Below, piece after piece: positions 26,022 through 38,442 of a DNA stretch of 64,000 nt. The notes under the pieces were generated by a model that saw only the letters and a program-made list of their open reading frames with translations, had not been told where the DNA came from and searched no databases. The first letter of the stretch is position 1. The number at the start of each line of letters is the position of its first letter. The DNA is from Prochilodus magdalenae (Eukaryota; Chordata; Actinopteri; Characiformes; Prochilodontidae). The stretch is from assembly GCA_024036415.1 (NCBI GenBank), contig JAMWET010005002.1, positions 399,501 to 463,500 on the forward strand, given 5' to 3'. The translations under genes and the position numbers were made by a program.

Positions 26022-27034
26022 ATGGTGAAGACGAAAGAGCTGTCGGAGGACACCAGAAACCGAATTGTAGACCTGCACCAGGCTGGGAAGACTGAATCTG
26101 CAATAGGCAAGCAGCTTGATGTGAAGAAATCTACTGTGGGAGCAATAATCAGAAAATGGAAGACCTACAAGACCACTACTAATCTCCCTCGATCTGGGGC
26201 TCCACGCAAGATCTCAGCCCGTGGGGTCAAAATGATCACAAGAACGGTAAGGAAAAATCCCAGAACCACAAGGGGGGATCTAGTGAATGACCTGCAGGAA
26301 GCTGGGACCAACGTTACAAAGGCTACCATCAGCAACACACACCACTACGACGCCAGGGACTCAGATCTTGCAGTGCCAGACGTGTGGCTTAAGCCAGTCC
26401 ATATCCAGGCACGTCTGAAGTTTGCTAGAGAGCATTTGGATGTTCCAGAAGAGTATTGGGAGAATGTCATATGGTCAGATGAAACCAAAGTAGAACTATT
26501 TGGTAAAAACACAACTCGTCGTGTTTTGAGGAAAGTGAATGCGGAGTTGCATCCAAAGAACACCATACCAACTGTGAAGCATGGGGGTGGCTTTGGGGCT
26601 GTTTCTCTGCAAAGGGACCAGGACGACTGGTCCGTGTACATGAAAGAATGAATGGGGCCATGTATTGTGAGATTTTGGGTGCAAACCTCCTTCCATCAGC
26701 AAGGGCAATGAAGATGAAACGTGGCTGGGTCTTTCAGCATGACAATGATCCCAAGCACACTGCCAGGGCAACAAAGGAGTGGCTTCGTAAGAAACATTTC
26801 AAAGTCCTGGAGTGGCCTAGCCAGTCTCCCGATCTCAACCCCATCGAAAACCTTTGGAGGGAGTTGAAAGTCCGTGTTGCCCGCCGACAGCCCCAAAACA
26901 TCACTGCTCTAGAGGAGATCTGCATGGAGGAATGGGCCAACATACCAGCAACAGTGTGTGCCAACCTTGTGAAGACTTACAGAAAACGTTTGACCTCTGT
27001 CATTGCCAACAAAGGATATACAACAAAGTATTGA
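26022..27034 (+). pseudogene. Tc1-family DD34E transposase, broken by frameshifts
   Basis: A cut-and-paste transposase of the Tc1/mariner superfamily. The N-terminal paired helix-turn-helix (residues 1-110) includes [20 protein letters not shown] and a second half with [11 protein letters not shown]. The first catalytic Asp is in WSDETK (26478-26480), the second in QHDNDPKH (codon 26741-26743) and the Glu in NPIENLW (codon 26846-26848), giving the 34-residue spacing. Two lesions: between about 26335 and 26388 the expected RRQGL-SCSARR motif reads only in a shifted frame, restored by a compensating indel; and just after HGGG (about 26590) the frame shifts so that LWGCFSAK is out of frame and the first reading stops at TGA 26649-26651. 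The second half resumes as a frame starting at 26648. It cannot make a full transposase as it stands. Confidence 0.93.
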
Positions 27035-27043
27035 GATGAACTT

Positions 27044-27249
27044 TTGTTATTGACCAAATACTTATTTTCCACCATTATTTGCAAATAAATTCTTTAAAAA
27101 TCAGACAAAATGACTTTCTCAATTTTTTTCCACATTTTGTCTCTCATAGTTGAGGTCTACCTATGATGTCAATTACAGGCCTCTCTCATCTTTTTAAGTG
27201 GGACAACTTGCACAATTGGTGACTGACTAAATACTTATTTTCCCCACTG
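27044..27249 (-). repeat. right terminal inverted repeat of the Tc1-like element
   Basis: 206 bp, mirror of the left repeat. It starts 10 nt after the transposase stop codon and ends CCCCACTG before the TA duplication. Confidence 0.93.
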
Positions 27250-27416
27250 TATCTATCTCTTCCACTGTCTGTGAAAGTCTTTCTGTTCATGCAAAGAATA
27301 CAGAGAATCTTAATCTCTTATTAAAAGACTCCAGATACATTGATGCTTTAAAGATAACAATTTTGCATTGCCTACAGGGTGACAGGTCTGCTAGGGTAAA
27401 GGTTGAGCAGTATGAG

Positions 27417-27448
<32 letters not shown>

Positions 27449-29809
27449 ACCTCTCCAAATGTAACATTACAGTGTCTTTCCAGATGACACTAAGATTCTG
27501 AACTGCTGCTCACTCTTATAGTTACTATCTTCCGTAGCCTGGCTTCTTGACCCTTTATTCAAGTATGTGTTCATGAAGCAGTGTTCAGATCCACAAGTCT
27601 TCTTCCTCCAGGGCTTCAGAGCTAATGAAATCATTAAAACCGCCAATTACATGAAGAGGCTTTGTGCTGGCTCCCAATCAGAGCGTAATAGGCCAGATAT
27701 AGCAGGCCAGTGCCCTCACTTCTTTAGGAATCCTCTGCTGAATTTGAGTGCCTCTCTCACTCTGACTGTCTGTCTACCTCTCTTTTAGATTGCCACTGAT
27801 TTTATTAAATTAGGAAGATTCCTACCTGAGCATCTCAATGTTAGAACCATTGTGCCGCTCCTCAGACACACACAAAGGGCAGTGTGTCCTATTTTGCATG
27901 GGTACAGTTGCTTACTGCCACTGAAATGCTACAAATTATTGTGCACTCAGTGAGAAGCAGGAAGTGAATTTTGAACGTTCTGTTCATGTTTGACACCAAC
28001 CACACCAACACATGCACTTCTGCCTTCTGCAATCACACGTTCTCTCTTATGTGGAAGACCAGATAGAGCTTTGTAGAACCAAGCCTGTCAAAATGCTAGT
28101 AAGATGCCATGGTGATGTCATGGTGACATGACTGGTGAGCTTCCTGTTTTGTTAGTGTTTCCTGTATCCTTTTATGATCCATTTCTTTTTCTCAGAAATG
28201 GCTTCTTGACAACTACACATTCTTTCACACCCTTAGTGCTGAGCTGTCTCCTTACAGTGGAAGAATAGACCGGAACACCAGTGGATTTCTTTTTTTTTTT
28301 TGATCTGAAGGAACAATAGAGTTTGATTTTCTCTTAAAGATGAAAGCTTTGATCGCTGTTTATCTGATGATGACTGTTTTGGTCGTCTATCAGGTGCATG
28401 GGTTCCCTTCCCTATGCAAGATGGGTTATCTTATATCTGAACTCTTCAGAAAAATCTTCTGCAAATGAGACATTTGTACTGATTATGTAATCATTCTACC
28501 TTAAAATAACAGCCCCAGAATCATTTTGATGCTACATTGACTTATAATGTCTCTGTCGTTGCCAGTCTGGGCCCTGAAAGCCTGCTACAGTGCTATGTTA
28601 CTGTGCAACTTTGGAGGATTGGGGCAAGAAACCCCCTCACGAGAATTACGTAACACAACAACAACTATGGGTCTTCAGGTAGTTATAAGAAGATAGCTTG
28701 GTATTCCTTCTCTTGTGTATGTGTACCTATAGAAACACCTTATATCGTGACTGTAATCTGTAGCATGCTTTAGCGCATGAGGAATCAGATCCTGTATCCC
28801 TCAGCTTGCTAACACATTCATGTGTACAGCTGTCTATAAAGGGGTCTCAAAGCACAATTGGTATGCTTTACTGTAGGAGGACACCAGGAGCAAAGAAATA
28901 CCAAGTCTCACATTATACTGCCTTCAGTGGCTGTTTTAACTGGAAATCCAATAAATAAAAAAGTAGGGATTTGCATAGCACTGTATTTCCAGAATCCCCA
29001 GATGAATTTGAAGATCCCTACAGTGCATACATTCAGTGAACTAGTGCACTTTGTCATTGGCTCACTGCAGCGTTATCCAGATAATCTGAGTGTCCTTAAG
29101 CCTCCAATCTAATTCAACCCAACCCAATACAATCCACAAAGCCAATCAGATGTGCCATTCTAATGCCTACTAATGGAGAATGTCATATTTAAATGCTTAC
29201 AGAGGAGTTTTGCCAAAAAGGCTTACGGAAAAGCCTGTTTAGCTCAAGGCCATTAGGTAGATTGTACAGCTTTGCGGGTGAGGGTGTGTGTGAAGCAGCA
29301 GACAGATGTAAAAGACGAAATAATTCATCACTGGTTAAAGGGATTTGCATTGGACTGTTGACCACCTGAGCATTTTTGTTTACTGCATTCATAAATGATT
29401 AAATCCCTCACCTAGCTATTAGCGATCAGAGATAACAAAGACGGATGAAGGGATAAGGACAAAAAGAAAGAGATGGATGAGCAAGCAAGAACAAGGGAAG
29501 ATGGATTTAATTCCAGATGCAGCAGCACTAAGAGAGACAAACGAAGTGACGATGCTGTGATGGAGTGATCTATGAGCAAGAGCATGGAGCGAGAGAACAG
29601 GTAGACACAGGAAAATTGAGGCAGAATAAGAGAGTAGAGAATTAGTGAGAGCGAGATAGAGAGATAAAGGAGGAGACAGCTCCCTCTCTCTTTTCCTCCA
29701 TCTGATGTAGTCTCTGCTGGACTTAATTCAGTCTCCTGCTGTTTGCACTGTCATTAGAAAGAGGCTAATTTGCATCTCCTGCATTATTATTGTAGGAGCT
29801 ATTACTATC

Positions 29810-30000
29810 AGAGAGCGAGAGAGGGAGAGGGTGAATTTGAGATGGAAAGAGAGAAAGTAATAGAAAGAAAGAGAATCCTCAACAGAGAGAGGGAGAGAGA
29901 ACAAGAGAGAACAAAAGACTGAGATTGGGAGGGAGAGTGAGAGAGGAAGAGACAAAGGGAGGCAGAGCAATAGAAAGGAAGAGAGAGTGCTCAATGGAGA
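29810..30000 (+). repeat. purine-rich GA/GGA low-complexity tract
   Basis: About 190 bp almost wholly purine on the plus strand (GAGAGGGAGAG, GAAAGAGAG motifs), irregular in unit. Confidence 0.85.
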
Positions 30001-30106
30001 GAGGAAGCTTTAAAGGGAAAGAGAATCAATAAAGTGTTTAGTTTATTGTTTATTTATATTTCTGGTAAAAGAGAGAATTATTATCCACTGTGGCTGTAGT
30101 TCTGAA

Positions 30107-30108
<2 letters not shown>

Positions 30109-30141
<33 letters not shown>
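30109..30141 (+). repeat. (TG)n microsatellite
   Basis: Pure TG run, about 16 units. Confidence 0.95.
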
Positions 30142-30142
<1 letters not shown>

Positions 30143-30419
30143 TATTTGTAATGAATATGAAAAAATGGCCCTAAAGTTTGTCCATGTATTGTTTATGTAA
30201 CGGAGCAGAAAAATGCTTTTTGGACACTGAGATTTGGGTCTGGATTAGGGTTAGGTGTAGGTGTAGTAAGAATTTTTTCACTGTACAGCCTGACACGCGT
30301 GAAGGGGAATGCTTACTGCCATTTATATTACATCAGCTGACAGCCACCTGAATTGGGTAGCATCTCACTGAGTAATAAGGGAAAGGAGACAGCCTTTTAC
30401 TCTATGCAGAAAGAGTGAG

Positions 30420-30532
30420 GCCAGTTGTGCTGTTTTGAACTTTGAGCAACGGGTGGCTGTAACATCTTATTGAACCTCCAAACCTGAGGATAGGACCAGT
30501 GCTTAGTCGGTTGCACCACTAGGGAGCCCATT
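30420..30532 (-). repeat. possible degenerate tRNA-type SINE head
   Basis: On the minus strand: CTAGTGGTGCAACCGACTAA (box A-like) and, about 35 nt on, GGAGGTTCAATA (box B-like). No clear tail. Weak. Confidence 0.3.
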
Positions 30533-31477
30533 TGAACACATCTGCATCATGTTATTATTTAAACAATAGAACACCGACTGGAGTGCTCCTGAATGGGTTT
30601 TGTTCCAGCCCATTTTGTTTGCTGAATTGTATTTGGTTATTTTCTGGCTACAGCTGCCACATGAAAAGGTGCCATATGGGCAACGACAGGTTCAAAATTG
30701 AATGTAGTCCTGCTGTCATGCTGTGTTCACATATTGGAGGTAGACGGATAGTGGCAAACTGTAAAGCCCAATGCTGTCGAAGAAGCTGCGAGGGAAAACT
30801 TTTCAGTAAGATCTGACCATCAAAATCAGGACTCCAGGACAGGCGTCATCTTTATCTAATCTCACTGTCATCTAATGTGTCTGTTTTTATATGTGATAGA
30901 GTAAAAAACGTAGTTAGCTCAGTGCTCTGCTACCAGGCTCAGGATGATACTGTTATTGTGAAACATGCTTTTCAACTCACTGTACTGTCAGAACTGACTA
31001 CTGTAAAATATGTTTTAACCTCTTAAATGGACAGGAGCAACTGGCAGTTCCAATGTTTAACTGCACACTTCTAAAGGCTAGGAATAACTCGGAAAGTTAG
31101 CGTTGCAGTTTATGTAGTTACAGCATCCAGAAATACTGACAGCTATTATGAAACTTATCTGACATGGACTAATGCACAGTGGAAAAGTGCTGGGGTCTTG
31201 ACATTGACAAGCCAACCTTTTTAGATTATATATGGAAGTACTGGGCATTGTGCTTTCTGTACCAAAGAAAAAAATCTATCCCGTTGGTAATAGTGTCCGA
31301 AACCCAGAGTAAGTCATGGGATGGATTATAACTGAGTAATCTGAACTTCTGTAAAAGCACCATTAAAGCTATATACGTTTTTGGTAAAACATATGCTGCC
31401 TTTCATGCTTATACAACCTTCATGCTTGTAGAAACATGAAAACACCAAGCTACATTCTGCATGTATTACTGCTTAAT

Positions 31478-31835
31478 CAGGGAGTGTGGGTGCTAAACTG
31501 ACCTGCCTGCAGTCCAGAGCTGTCTCCCATTGAAAACGTGCTTTATACAGCTCAGAATATGACAACAAGCACATTGTGTGGATGCCCAGCAGAAGAATGT
31601 CAAAAAAATAGTTCTGTATCTTTAGTCTGCAAACAATTAGTAAGTGCTGGTGAATAGAAACGTGATGCAACACAGTGGTAAACATGATCCTACCCCTTTT
31701 TTTGAAACATGTTTCATGCATCACAATTATAATGAGCATATATTTACCCAAATCACTGAAGTTCATAGGGTAAAACGTCAAACAGAATTTACTGATCAAC
31801 CTTTTCACATACATGCTGTCCCAACTTAAATTTGC
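31478..31835 (+). mobile_element. 3' part of a Tc1-like transposon, same clade as 21.7 kb
   Basis: The plus strand reads VLN-PACSPELSPIEN (catalytic Glu codon 31532-31534), then after deletions DATQW stop (about 31661-31676), then the family's 3' UTR (AATGAGCATATATTTACCC). It carries the C-terminal quarter only, with the intervening part shortened. Confidence 0.7.
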
Positions 31836-31973
31836 TAACTATTAGGAATTGTATAATGGTATTGTAAAGTACTTATTTTGTTTTTCTATTAAATTTACTA
31901 TATTTGAATAACCTTGCCCGTCCTTACTGCTACATATCAACTATTTTGCATATGTAATGTGTAAGGTACTTAG

Positions 31974-32439
31974 TGTTACATCTTTGTCTGTCTATCTGTC
32001 TGCCTGTCCCTGTTCATGTCTCACAACGCCCCCTCTGGTTACTTTGTTATAGCACTGCTTTTCCTGCTCCCACCTGGCTCCACCCACTCCCACACCTGTT
32101 GGCTATCGGCACTCGTTAGGACTTGTATAAAGACCCCTTTGTTTGTCTTGTCTGGTTGTGAAGTCTCTATATTTTTGCCCTGTGTTAGTGTTGGTCTGTT
32201 GTACCTTCGTGAGTTCTGAGCCTGTTACTCCCTCGTGTGTTTTGCTGTGTTTCCTTTCTGTACTTGTTCTGTTTGTTTTATAGTGTTTGTCTTCATCTGT
32301 AGTTTTTGTCCCTGGTTTTGTTTCTGCTCGTCGTACCCACCTGTGTTTTGAACCGTTATCCGGACTGAAGCCAATAAAACCACTGTGCGCTCCTGCCTCA
32401 ACCCACCTGAAAACCACCTGCCTCAACCCAATTGTTACA
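31974..32439 (+). mobile_element. solo LTR of an endogenous LTR retrotransposon
   Basis: 466 bp, begins TGTTACA and ends TGTTACA (TG...CA termini), flanked by a perfect 5-bp duplication CTTAG (31969-31973 and 32440-32444). A TATA-like TATAAAG stands at 32126-32132 and an AATAAA at 32373-32378, as expected for U3-R order on the plus strand. No internal gag/pol sequence is next to it, so the element has probably been reduced by recombination between its LTRs. Confidence 0.88.
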
Positions 32440-32517
32440 CTTAGCAGTTGTTCATTAATTTGAAGAAGAGGCAGTTTCTCTTTAAATGAAGAAGAGGTGA
32501 AAAACCTGTTTGTGCAG

Positions 32518-32521
<4 letters not shown>

Positions 32522-32554
<33 letters not shown>
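32522..32554 (+). repeat. poly(A) tract, 33 A
   Basis: Uninterrupted A run 80 bp right of the solo LTR. It is preceded by a small hairpin (AACCTG...CAGGTT) and two GAAGAAGAGG blocks. It may be the tail of a short retroposon, but no flanking duplication was seen. Confidence 0.9.
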
Positions 32555-32555
<1 letters not shown>

Positions 32556-35500
32556 ATGTCCAGGGTTAATGCAGGAGCCAGATGGTGGGCAGTACAGATG
32601 TTGGTGCCATGGCCATCTTGGCACTGTCTGCTCATGTGGGACTCAGTTGGTCTTTATTAATCAACTGAATTAAACCAGTCTCCAGGTTCCCTGGCAAGAA
32701 AAATGATTGTGGGGATTTATTTTTTGGAATATAGGATAGGAGGGCTTAAAATTCATGTGGATTGTGGCTCTTAATGGTCTGTTTTTCTGCCACTAATGAG
32801 CTTATCTTAAATGCTAATGTTGAAATGTGTTAGAACACAACAAAAATAAGTGCACTGTAATTACGACTACAAGGCCTTAATATCTGACTCAAACACACAC
32901 GCGCAGTGTTGACTCAAGCCGAACCGCAAACACAGCCCTGCCAGATTAGCAATGCTACATGCTAGTGTGGGTTTGAACAGGGTTTAGTGTGACAGGAGCT
33001 AATGGATCAGTGTGATGTTTAGACCACTGCTCAGCCAGCCCGTAGGGTGGCATCCCACACACTGCGTAAATGGGACTTTAATCATAGAGACATGATGTAA
33101 ACCACGCTGATCTGCTTGTAGATATGAGCACAAATGAATGCTGGGCAAGCTATTGTCTGTACTGGTGCTGGTGTCCAGGGTTGGGCAGAATGCTATGAAG
33201 TGACAGAAAGAAAAAACATTAGAACCTATTACTGTGGTGTTTTTAGGTTAGACGGTTAGGTGCTGCTACCACATTAACACTGAATGAAGTGCGATAACAA
33301 ATCCATGTGAATTCTGATCTGACCATTCTCAGTATGGTTACATGGCCACATTTCAGATTTGTATTCGATCTAGAACCATATATGAAAGTGGCTTAGGTTA
33401 GATCAGATTTGTGTGTCCACACAGCTCTGGAAAATATCAGATCATATTAAAATAGCAATATGTAAGATGACACAATCTGTCAAATGCATACTCCACAAAG
33501 TCAGTCCTTCTCCTTCACTCCCCCACCAGTTCACTTTCCAGTCTAAAGAATCAGGTATGATGGGTCTCTGCACTAGCTGGATTTTTGCTCAGTGATAAGT
33601 GGGGGAAGTTAAGTGAGATGGAACATAATATTAACGTAATATGATTAACATTATTTTATCATGGTGCACTAACAAGAATCAAATTAATCTTTTTTTTACA
33701 CAGCTGGATGTCATAATGTTTTGTTTACAGGACAAAATGTTTTAGGAAAAAATATTTAAATCAGACGAACTAACAAAGCAAAACAGGCTCAGTTTGGATG
33801 TACCAAAATTATTCTGTAGTAGAACAACCTTTTGGTTCCTTAAAGAACCTTTGAATGGATTCTGAAGTTCTGGCCAGGAACCTTTATTTTTTTTAAGTGA
33901 AGACTTTCTTCCAGAATTTTAATTAACTTTTTCAACCCAGGCGTTTACCATGATGGTGATAGTGGATCTGTTATCATCAATTTCATCAATACCACACAGG
34001 ACTAACACAAATACTGTCCTCTTGTCACCCATAGCAACACTAAGTGACCTTGATAAGCAGGGTAGTGATGAGTCGTGTTCTGCAATCCCTCTTGCTGATG
34101 CCACACTCCACCACCTCACATTGATCAGCTTTAAAATTCTCTTCATAAACTCTAGTTACGAAGTGCAATATGATGCGGCTTATGTAACAAAAGATGAAGG
34201 TAACTTTCCAGCAAATTTCAGGATTAATAGTCCAGTGTTTTTGCTCTGAATAATGCCTTACAGATTTTAATACCAGTTTTGACTGTGATGCTCATGAATA
34301 CTTGGTCTAAGAAACAGGACTGCACTGAGATAGCAAACACACCACACCCCTGCAGCCATTGCCTAACTACAGCTATCAGGCCACATTTTCTTCCTCTGCA
34401 GAAACCACTTAAAGAAGGAGAAAATACCTTTGGTGAATTCCCCTGTCATCCCTGCCAGCTCCCAGCAACACAATCATTAAAATCCTGTCCATCAAAGAGA
34501 TGTGTGTGTGTGTTTGTGTGTGTGTGCATGTGTGTTGTTTGATTCTGACGATGCTAAACAGTCATTGTGTTGTTCAGGAGAACTAGAGGATTTGACGGTA
34601 ACAAGCTGTGGAATAGAAATGACTGAAAAGTAAGGATTTTTCTGAAAGTTGGAAAGACAGGAAACAGGTTCGGAATCAGTGTTTTCGTAGACAGGACAGT
34701 CTGAGTGGAGTAATGCTAGCCTGATCTTGATGGTAAACTTTTTCATAAAAGTTCCCCTTCCCTACCTCCAATGGCTGATCACTATTTCCCTTTAAGATGC
34801 TTCTTGTGTGTTTCTTAGTGCAAAGAATGTGAAGAACAGATCTACGGTTCTCTGAACAAACGTCTTTTATTTTACCTCGCAAGAACCACACTCTTGACAA
34901 TAGGAGAATGCCTCTAAGTGTTTGAGAGGTGTTACATACTTGCACCCTATTATGCAATCCGCAAATGGAGCCTGCTATGACTGCCAATTAAAGTAATGGA
35001 AAACAAGCCAAAGGCTAACTCTGAAAACTTCTGTTCTTAATTTCACTGACACAGCCATGAGCCACGATGCATGACGATGTTGCAACGAATTATGGGGCTT
35101 TCAATTAATTCTCATTGGCTAGTCACCAACCAGTGCATCCAGGTAATTGAGTCAGACCAGGAATGCTTCTGGGTCTTCTGACTGTGCTTGGCATCTTTAA
35201 TATGGGAACTGAACCGGTGGAAGGTGATGTCAAGCTAGTAAATGAGAGCACAGGAAACAGGAGAACATGGACGAAGACACATCCTGTAAAAATGTGTGCA
35301 TGTGTCGACATTATGGTAATCCTTTTGTTATATTGTCACAATATGAACTGCTGTTTCTTATAATGATGTCATTTTAACTAAAGTACACACATTTATATTA
35401 CAGATTTTAGATAAAATAGTATAATGAAGTTCTATGGTTCTAATAATGAAGTTCTTTAGGAATTACCTGAGTATGTACCAGCACTCAACTGGCTCACCTA

Positions 35501-35884
35501 ACATAACAGACAGCAATCATAGGTGGGCACAAAGAAAACGATTGGCTTGCATGATGCATTAAACGTCTGTTTAATCTAGGGGTGTGCGCTGACAGGAAGG
35601 CATAATTTATGAGTCTTTGGTTTTCAACTTAATTCAGAAACATTTTTTGTCAATAAAGAACAAAGGATTGATTCATCTTTAAGAAATGTACTGAACCTGA
35701 ATCAATCAAATTACGTCATTAATGTTTACTGCAAATAAAAATCATTCCAACAGATCAAGTAGAATACATTTGAAAGGCTTAGGCTATATTGAATATATTT
35801 TGGATATCGCATATCTAAGAATGGCCTTTTATAAAGTCCTTCCTATGGCTCAGTAATGGTACCATGGTGGTGTTGTGATTTGGA
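32555..35884. other. non-coding stretch
   Basis: No gene or full mobile element recognised. A TG-rich run lies at 34501-34537, and a TTCCTTAAAGAACCTTTGAA block at about 33836 resembles a common fish repeat. Confidence 0.5.
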
Positions 35885-36455
35885 AGTAGAAGTTGATAAT
35901 GAAAATGAAAATCAGTGGGTAGGTTTGACATTGTGAGACATGCGAATGATTCAAGTGACGCAATGTGTTGCAAGGGCAGACCTGACTGACTCATCAGCCA
36001 CAATTGTGGATATTCATGGAGAATGGCAGCAGGTCATCTTCAGTGATGAGTCCCGCTTTTGTCTTGGTGGAGACGACCAACAAATCCGTGTGTAAATAAA
36101 CGTGGTCAGCACCAAGTTTGTGACACGCCACAGATCCAGAAGGCCTGATATTATTCCACCTCCACCCCTACCACAAAATCTGCAGGAACTGTTTGAGAAT
36201 TTTCAAGCTGCACAGGATGGATTATCACAGGACACCATTAGGGACCTCTACAACTCCATGCTGAGACACCTGGCATGTTGTGTTAGCAAATACAGCACCC
36301 CACTGTCATACAGAGACACTACGTCCGTTTGTGTAGCTCAATAAATATTGGCCATATCAGTCTAAATGTATCATAATTCATATTCCTTCCCAGTAGCACT
36401 GCAATCCCACACTTCCTTCTGGGTGCAACTATTTTTTGATGATGATTGTATATTG
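35885..36455 (+). mobile_element. internally deleted Tc1/IS630-type transposon
   Basis: At about 36025-36090 it reads QQVIFSDESRFCLGGDDQQI, the first catalytic Asp block (Asp codon 36045-36047). At about 36175-36310 it reads NLQELFENFQAAQDGLSQDT and DLYNSMLRHLACCVSK, the C-terminal tail. The second Asp and the Glu block between them are gone. End blocks (GGGTAGGTTTGACATTGTGA; AGCACTGCAATCCCACACTT) are shared with 7715-7900. Confidence 0.75.
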
Positions 36456-36640
36456 TGATACTGTAAGAAAAATATACAGCATTTTCTAAATCTTATTTAC
36501 CACAATACGCACAAGCTGTCTAATGCTAACGGTGCGCTTACACTACTTAAATGGGAATCCTGTCACAGTTCAAGTGTGTGTGTCTTTGTTACTTCTAAAT
36601 GTGTAGTTCAGAAGTGCGGCAATTTAGAGTCCTGTGATTC

Positions 36641-36672
<32 letters not shown>
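36641..36672 (+). repeat. (TG)n microsatellite
   Basis: Pure TG run, the first of a microsatellite cluster between 36.6 and 40 kb. A (CA)n run follows at 36829-36847. Confidence 0.92.
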
Positions 36673-36675
<3 letters not shown>

Positions 36676-37674
36676 CCCTTTGTCTCTAAATGTGTAGGTA
36701 CATTGGAGTAATTCTAAACATTGTTCTGTAATTTCTACAGATGAGTGCTGTAATTTCTGCAGCCGTGACGCTCATAAAAGACCACTTTAGTGCTCACACA
36801 CACAATCACACAAACATGCAGACACATACACACACACACACACACACCTGCTTGGCAGATAACAGCTCCATTAGGTCTGCACTGCTGCTCTGGCCTGATA
36901 GCTCCTAATGGCATCAGCCTGTAGAGACGGGAACCACAGCACAGACCAGTGGACACACAGCTGCCTCTAAACACTCAGACACACACTTAACTTATAATCA
37001 AAGGACACACACTAATATAAGGAACCAATGACATACACCATTACAGCATACCTTCTAGCACACTTTGACATCTGGCCTGGAGCTGTAACTTTGAACTGTC
37101 TGAGTGGTATGTGTGTTACTTGTGTGTGTTTGCCCCTTTCATCCTATCTCTCTTCCTTCATAGTGACCCCAGTGACCCCATCTCCACCCCATCATTTCTT
37201 TTGACTTTTTTATGGTGTAGATAAAATGGCTCTCTCCTTCACTCCCTTCCTATAAGACGAGCAGGTCGAAATTATGCCAAAGTTAAAAGTTATGCCAAAT
37301 AGCAGGCTTGTGATTGGTCGCTTTGTGTTTCCTGTTCCTTTAGTAGTAGGCGGTTCTCCTTGTTTGAATGCAAGACTATAATATCGGCTACAGTAAAGTG
37401 TTCATTATCAGCCCAAAAATTCAAATCATCCAATCAACAAAACATGAATAGATTTATAAAATATCGTCTCTAAATCAGCATTGCTCTCTTTGTGTCTCTG
37501 TTTCTCTGAAGTGCGCACACAAGCGCAAACACACATGCACACCCAGACATTTGGATGCGGAATACAGGTTGCAGGCTGGCTGTGGGTGATTGAATGGAAG
37601 GAGAGTCTTAAATGTTTAAACAGCATCACAGCCAGCCATGTGTTTGACTACACGCCAGAAAATTTATCACTAGA

Positions 37675-37817
37675 GAGAGAGGGAGAGAGAGGGAGAGGAG
37701 AGATTGTCAGGTGTGTGTATGTGTGAGAGAAAGAGAGAGAGATAGAGAGGGAGGCATAATTCATTTCTACGATTCTCTGTAGTACAGGATCTGTGTGTGT
37801 GTGTGTGTGTGTGTGTG
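37675..37817 (+). repeat. GA-rich tract followed by (TG)n
   Basis: GAGAGAGGGAGAGAG-type sequence from 37675 to 37752, then a pure TG run at 37792-37817. Confidence 0.9.
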
Positions 37818-37949
37818 GAAGAGTATCTCATGGGAGCCCATTAGCAAGGGTAACCCTTAAGAGCAGCCATTAACCAGCATATATGACACTATGAGAGAGA
37901 GACACTTTGACAGACAAGGGAGAGAAAGAAGGGATGAAAGTCAGGCAGA

Positions 37950-38160
37950 CTGTCTGTCTATCACCGCCTGTCTATTTCTATCTTACTGTGTTTTTCTGAC
38001 TGAATTGTCTGTCTGCCTCTCTCTCTGTCTCTCGTCTGTCTGCATGCTTGAACTTGGATGTCTGCCTGTCTGACTGCTTTTAGTTCTGCCTGTCTGTCTC
38101 ACTGGCTGTCTGGTTATCCATCTACCTGTCTGTCTGCTTGATTGTCTGGGTGTCTGCAAT
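37950..38160 (+). repeat. degenerate (CTGT)n low-complexity tract
   Basis: About 200 bp built from CTGTCTGTCTA, CTGCCTGTCTGACTG and similar; old, diverged CTGT microsatellite. Confidence 0.8.
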
Positions 38161-38442
38161 AAAAATGCTTGTGGGAAAACCTGAGAAAAATGTTGCAGAC
38201 CTACAGTAAGCTGACATGCTTCTGAGTGCTTTTTACTAAATCTACATGTTCCATTTTTAACACAGAGGGAGTCGTGTTGGTAACTGAGGTCAAAATTATA
38301 GTGAATATCTCATTTACTCATTGTTTTATTCCAAATACCTATTTTAATTACAATTCCTGATTAAGTAAACAAAAACAAAGATGAGTTGTGACAGCTGTAC
38401 ATTAAACATGTCCATCCCTAACACATGCGCACACACATGCAC

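Larger units (their letters stand above)
25657..27249 (+). mobile_element. full-length Tc1-like transposon with 206-bp inverted repeats
   Basis: 1593 bp, flanked by TA on both sides (25655-25656 and 27250-27251), the Tc1 target duplication. The ends begin CAGTGGGGAAAATAAGTATT. The left (25657-25862) and right (27044-27249) inverted repeats look identical over 206 bp. Each repeat also contains the AATAAGTATTT motif twice (near the outer and inner ends), resembling the paired transposase binding sites of IR/DR-type Tc1 elements. Inside is one transposase gene with frame damage. The family is widespread in teleosts, and the identical ends suggest a recent insertion. Confidence 0.95.
27252..31477. 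other. non-coding stretch
   Basis: A CT-rich run at 27417-27449, the purine tract at 29.8 kb and (TG)n at 30.1 kb. No exon recognised. Confidence 0.5.

Noticed and set aside
33950..34249. 99-codon plus-strand frame and overlapping minus-strand frame
   Set aside because: Both strands are open over the same bases and neither resembles a known protein; probably degraded repeat.
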